This document shows positions 59,665 through 64,000 of a stretch of DNA of 64,000 nt, piece by piece. Position 1 is the first letter of the stretch. Each line of letters opens with the position of its first letter. Source of the DNA: Eucommia ulmoides (Eukaryota > Streptophyta > Magnoliopsida > Garryales > Eucommiaceae). A program made the position numbers and the translations under genes. The stretch is taken from the NCBI GenBank assembly GCA_016647705.1, contig CM028326.1, forward strand, positions 5,332,001-5,396,000, in the 5' to 3' direction. The notes under the pieces are model-generated. The model worked only from the letters and a program-made list of their open reading frames with translations, made no database searches and had not been told where the DNA came from.

Positions 59665-62291
59665 AATTTTGGCGCCGTTGTTGGGGAATCGGCATCGCTA
59701 ATTATTAATTTTTGTTATTATTTTTCTTACTCTGCCTGTATAAATTCATCTGTTTTCTCTCTCGAGTTTATTTTCATAGGTTAACCGAGATCCATTCTCT
59801 GAGTTCAGATCTTCAAGCAAGGATTCAGATTATTCTATCATTTTTCTTTTTCAATTTCTTTCCAAAAAAATAAATATATAATATAATAAAATAAAAATAT
59901 TGAGACCAGGGTAAATGGATAATTACTTTGGGGGATTTGACATTTCGTTTACAGATTCTCAATAATATTTTCTCTCAGAAGCACAACCTGATCATTACTC
60001 GCGTACGATATACCAAAACCCAAACCATTTCACCAATTAATATCCGTACAATTACCAAAATCCCACATATCCTTATAATAATGTTTATCCCAATCCGTAT
60101 TATCCGCCTCCCGAATCTAATCAATACTCGAGAATAAATTTGAATGGGATCAACATTATTATAGTGAGCCTTCAGGTTCGTATCTTTACAATCAATCCTA
60201 TTATTAATCACAATGTCAACCACCATTTCTCCAAGAAGCCAGGAATTCTGAACTCACTTTAATGCAATAATTTCTAACAATCTTGGAAGAGCAACACCAA
60301 TCCCTAGTAGAGAGTAGCCAAGCCTTTGCAGGGTAACGTCAAACCTTAGCGGAAAACCACAAATCCTTAGTAGAGTAATGCCAAATCTCAGAAAGGCAAA
60401 ACCAAATCTTAAAAGAGCGAGCTCTATCCTTGAAAAAACATTTTGAAGAGATAGACTGGAAAGAAACCCTAATTGGGCGAATCATTGAATTAGTAAAAGA
60501 GAAAATTGCAAAAAATGGTCTAAAGATTGACATTCGGGTAAGTGATAAGGAGAGTGGTTTAGAACAAGAGAGTGAATATGAAAAGTTGTTAAAAGAATCA
60601 CAGCTGAGCAAAACTAGTGAGGAACCCCAATGAGATAATCCCGAGTTGGAGCCATTTTTGGCTCAACCATCACCAGTTAGTGAGGAAGAGAAGGAAGTGG
60701 GATACAGGAGTGATGGTGAGCCGGTGAGCATAGAAGTCAAAAATACATACATAGAGGAGGTTAGGGTTGGAAATTATAAAGATGAGATCTAACCACCAGT
60801 GACACATTCAAGTAATCTTCCTATGATTAAAACATCCATTATACCTTGCCACCGCATCCCAAAATTAATGTTTATCTTTTTGATGCGGTGGATCAACCGT
60901 TAACCAAAATCATGAATGATTCATGTCAGGTTCAATGGGTTGACATAAATCAACTTTTATTTGGGGGGCTTAATAAACAGGTTACCAAGTAAGTCCCACA
61001 GAAAAGAAATGAGATTTGATCCGGGAAAGAAGTTGATAAATTTGAGTGTCGCCTGTTATTCATCACTCACTGACTGGACAGTAACTCAACAGAAGGTGAG
61101 AAGCAGGTTACTCCACTACGGATAAGAGGTTAAGACACTTATCGTCTAGCTGAAAACGTTAAATTTAGCGCTGAGTGGGAGACAACCCACTGTTGTTTTA
61201 ATTTTCTTATTTTACTTTTGATTTGATAAGTTTCCTTGAGTGTTCTGTCAGATAGGTTTTACGAGTAGTTTACACCGACTCAGTATAAATAAGCAAATTC
61301 AATACGCCAAGTTGTCTCTCTCCTTACCAAATCTAATTATGTAATTTTCACATTGGGGACAATGCTAGATTTAGGTTTAGGTGGGTAATTTCGCACAAAA
61401 ACTTTGTCAATCTATCCTATGTTGACATTTCTGTCAAATACAAACTTGAGTTTGCTAAAATAATCATTGGAACATAGGACTGATTTTTAAAAAATATTTT
61501 ATTTTTCGACCTTTACATTCATGTCAACTTTATTTTATTTTAAATTTCGTACATAAGTTGGTTTACTGAATTTTAACGTGAAAATAACCTATCCCTGAAA
61601 CTTAAAAAAACGAAAAAAATAAATTAAATGGCTCATTAACTTCGAAGCCTAATTTGTTTGAGTTATTAAGCCTGAGGAGTGCCTTAACACCTAATGTCCT
61701 GAGCCAACTGGATTGGGATCATTGGCCTAATATTCGCTACACGAACATCTTAGAAAATCCAGTGGGGTTAACATTGCACGATCATTTATTTAAAGAAAAT
61801 TATTTATTTATATATTTATAAAATAATAATAATAATAATAAAAAATAAAAATAAAAAATAAAAAAATTGCATTATAAATTTTTATACATATCAGGGAAAA
61901 CGTTGTTGGATTGTTTAAATTTAGTTGACTAGCTATTATGTGCTAAATTCATTATAAACGAGAGTTGTATGTATGTCGTGGGTGCAAAAATGAATATTGT
62001 TAAAAATCACGTGCTATGAGATTAATGACTATTTCAGTAACTCTTATTTACCCTTAATTTGATATGTTAGCATTGGATAGGACTGATAGAAATTTTGTGA
62101 GAAATAAAATGCACAAAAAAATATTTGAGATGTTTGTGGGTAGCATCATTGTAAACCCTTACGAGACTATACTCGTTCACTAGGGGTGACCTAAGGGTTT
62201 TAAAGACTTATTGCATACACTAAATGCAATCGTGTTCCCTACAAAAATGGATTTTATTTAATTATTATATTTGGTTTTGCTTGAGGACTAA
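59665..62291 (+). mobile_element. Athila-like element interior (gag remnants, no pol)
   Basis: TTTGGCGCCGTTGTTGGGGA, the tRNA-Asp-type primer site typical of Athila elements, begins at 59668. A gag-like part follows: a Tyr/Asn/Pro-rich stretch (about 59,970-60,140) and a charged helical piece (about 60,430-60,633). Repeated words such as CCAAATCTTAAAAGAG occur between 60,270 and 60,420. Further on, TTGGGGACAATGCTAGATTT (about 61,353) and TTTGCTTGAGGAC (about 62,276) are familiar from the 3' region of Athila elements. No reverse transcriptase is seen, so this is probably a large non-autonomous derivative. Confidence 0.7.
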
Positions 62292-64000
62292 TGATGGCCG
62301 CTAATTAAAGCACTGCAACTTTCACCGCAAGCGTACGAATCAAGTTTTAGTATAGTAGATGTTTTGGTCAGGTATCGTATCCATAGAGATTGGTTGTGAT
62401 TACTATCGAGTACCGCGATTGTCATAACCTGACTTTATCTAGGCAACAAAAATAAAATATAATTAATTAATACTAATACTAATATAGCCTAATTTAACTA
62501 TACTAATTACTAATATTAATATGAGATAGTTTTGAGAGAATAGGTTGTCTAGGGATTAGTTTCGTTTACGAATACGTGTTCAGTCTCGTTTTAGTTTAAG
62601 TTAACGGCGTTCGACTTATCTGACAATCTCGGTATTTGAAACTCCTCCGTCACCTTTTTCGAGTGTAAGACAGAGGATATAACGTAACTTTGTGTCAACG
62701 AAGAAGTCCCCCTCAATGTCTTAACGACCCTAGGTTGCGTGAGTCTTGCCTCAACTTCATTGATTGCACACAAAATCTTAGTTCGTAAACTCTCTCGCCA
62801 TCTTTCCCTAGTGTAAGACGAGGGATATAACGTGACTTCATGTCAACGAAGAAGTTCTCCTCAACGTCCTAATGACTCTAGGTCACGTGAGTCTCGCCCC
62901 AACCTCATTGATTTCATGCGTTGTGTTTATCCTATCGATAATCTCAGTTCTAAAACTCTCTCGCCACCTTTCCCGACTGTAAGACGAGGGAATACGTGAT
63001 TTCGCGTCAATGCCGAAGTCCTTCTTAATGTCTTAACAACTTTAGGTCACGTGAGTCTTGTCCCAACGTCATCGATTGTCCACAATCCAAACCTCGACTG
63101 GGATATAGGATTGTGGCGTTTGTTTATTCTAGTCCGAATTTGGAATTTGTCAAATCCTGTATTCTTGATATGTAAATCAAAGCACTATAAACAAACAATA
63201 CGACGCACACAATCAACATAATGAAGAACAATCGCAAACAAAACACAAACTCAACTAAATAACGTTTTCATAAATTATATTAATAATCCATGTACAACCT
63301 ATGTTTAGTTAATGACCATAACCATGTATACAATGTAAAATGGCGTAAACATGCTCAACAACTACCAAAATAAAAAAAAATAAAGAGAAAAAAAAAACGA
63401 GCGACTTAGCCAATATTCGAAGAATAGCCGCTAGAACCGTCGAACGATTGCTTCCCTCTTCATCCTCCACCTCGGGTTGAGAGCTCACCCTCAAAAATCC
63501 CTTATCCTAACCCTAAAATATGGCCTAAGGCCTTAGAGGCCGAAGATCCTGGAAGAGAAGAGGAGAGAAGGCTTTAAATAGGACAAAAAATATCTACAAA
63601 ATATCTAAACTGTATAGAGGCCACAGCCTAGGCGGTGGAGTATGTCGGTTAGAGGCTCACGACGGCGGTGGCTTAGGAATACACTCTGTTGGATTTTCGC
63701 CTAGGCGGTGGGCAGTCAGCAGCAATTTATTTTTCTTTACTTCTTCACCGCCTAGGCGGTGGGCTTCCTTCAGATTTTTGTCTCCTTGCTCATTTTTCCA
63801 CCGTTCTCCAACCGTTCTAGATACGAATTGATCGTTTATTCTCTGATTTTATACCTTTTTACCCCACGCACCTGTTTTAATACAAATAGAATAAAAATAT
63901 ATTAAAACATATAAAAATAACTATAAATGTACTCGAAAACTAACAAATTCGGGTTAGAAATATATAGATAATTTACACCTATCATCTAGCAAAATTTAGA
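62292..64000 (-). mobile_element. LTR-like sequence on the opposite strand, cut by window end
   Basis: It begins TGATGGCCGCTAATTAAAGC immediately after the Athila-like GCTTGAGGAC motif, suggesting an insertion there. Read on the minus strand it has GC-rich hairpins (63,626-63,761), a TATA-like CCTATTTAAAGCC (about 63,573) and then AT-rich leader-like sequence. It also contains a tandem triplication (62,637-63,085). The far end is outside the window; family not identified. Confidence 0.5.
62637..63085. repeat. About 160-bp tandem repeat, three units
   Basis: Units start near 62,637, 62,787 and 62,954. Each holds GTAAGACGAGGGATATAACG, GTCAACGAAGAAGTCC, CTTAACGACCCTAGGTCACG and TGAGTCTTGCCCCAAC, or close variants. 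Confidence 0.88.

Noticed and set aside
59668-59690. Possible tRNA gene because of GGCGCC-containing match to tRNA
   Set aside because: It is a primer binding site directly next to an LTR end; no cloverleaf can be formed.

Overview
The window is nuclear DNA of a flowering plant, most likely a dicot. The evidence is multi-exon genes with GT-AG introns, proteins that resemble Arabidopsis families closely, a chloroplast ADP-glucose pyrophosphorylase subunit, and plant-type transposons (Copia and Gypsy LTR elements, hAT elements, Tourist-like MITEs, Au-SINE-like fragments). I see no prokaryotic or organellar features, no rRNA or tRNA gene and no CRISPR array.

Positions 1-40,431 carry five protein genes. 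In order they are: the 3' half of a MUN/DUF810 protein gene (+, 1-2771); a two-RRM plus SPOC RNA-binding protein gene related to FPA and to Arabidopsis AT4G12640 (-, 3205-9971); a vacuolar cation/proton exchanger of the CAX2/CAX5 type (-, 14938-18586, 11 exons, 452 aa); a PHD finger plus C-terminal Myb-like protein gene (+, 22060-23676); and the ADP-glucose pyrophosphorylase small subunit (-, 28085-40431, 9 exons, 520 aa). Exon borders were read by eye, and all reading phases close. The genes are not an operon and share no obvious pathway; they act in exocytic trafficking, RNA processing, vacuolar cation transport, chromatin or transcription, and starch synthesis. The gaps and introns hold small DNA transposons and simple repeats. 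A complete, old Copia retrotransposon (35252-39745) sits in the first intron of the ADP-glucose pyrophosphorylase gene, in the gene's own orientation.

From about 43 kb to the window end there is a nested transposon cluster. A second Copia element is the host. Its LTR (from 43088) is split by a 5.3 kb hAT element with a perfect 8-bp target duplication (43178-48474), which itself contains a smaller hAT element (47505-48344). The Copia pol region is split by an 8.6 kb Gypsy element with two LTRs, a frameshifted gag and no recognisable pol (49268-57829). The Copia RT is split again by an Athila-like element (from 58367), which in turn appears to be interrupted by another LTR-like sequence on the opposite strand (from 62292 to the edge).

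I did not find a credible new defence or enzymatic system. The points most worth checking are the tandemly duplicated splice donor in the MUN gene, the hAT transposase frame broken only by stop codons, the satellite-like array next to the Gypsy polypurine tract, and short unrelated hairpins at the same place in three different LTRs.
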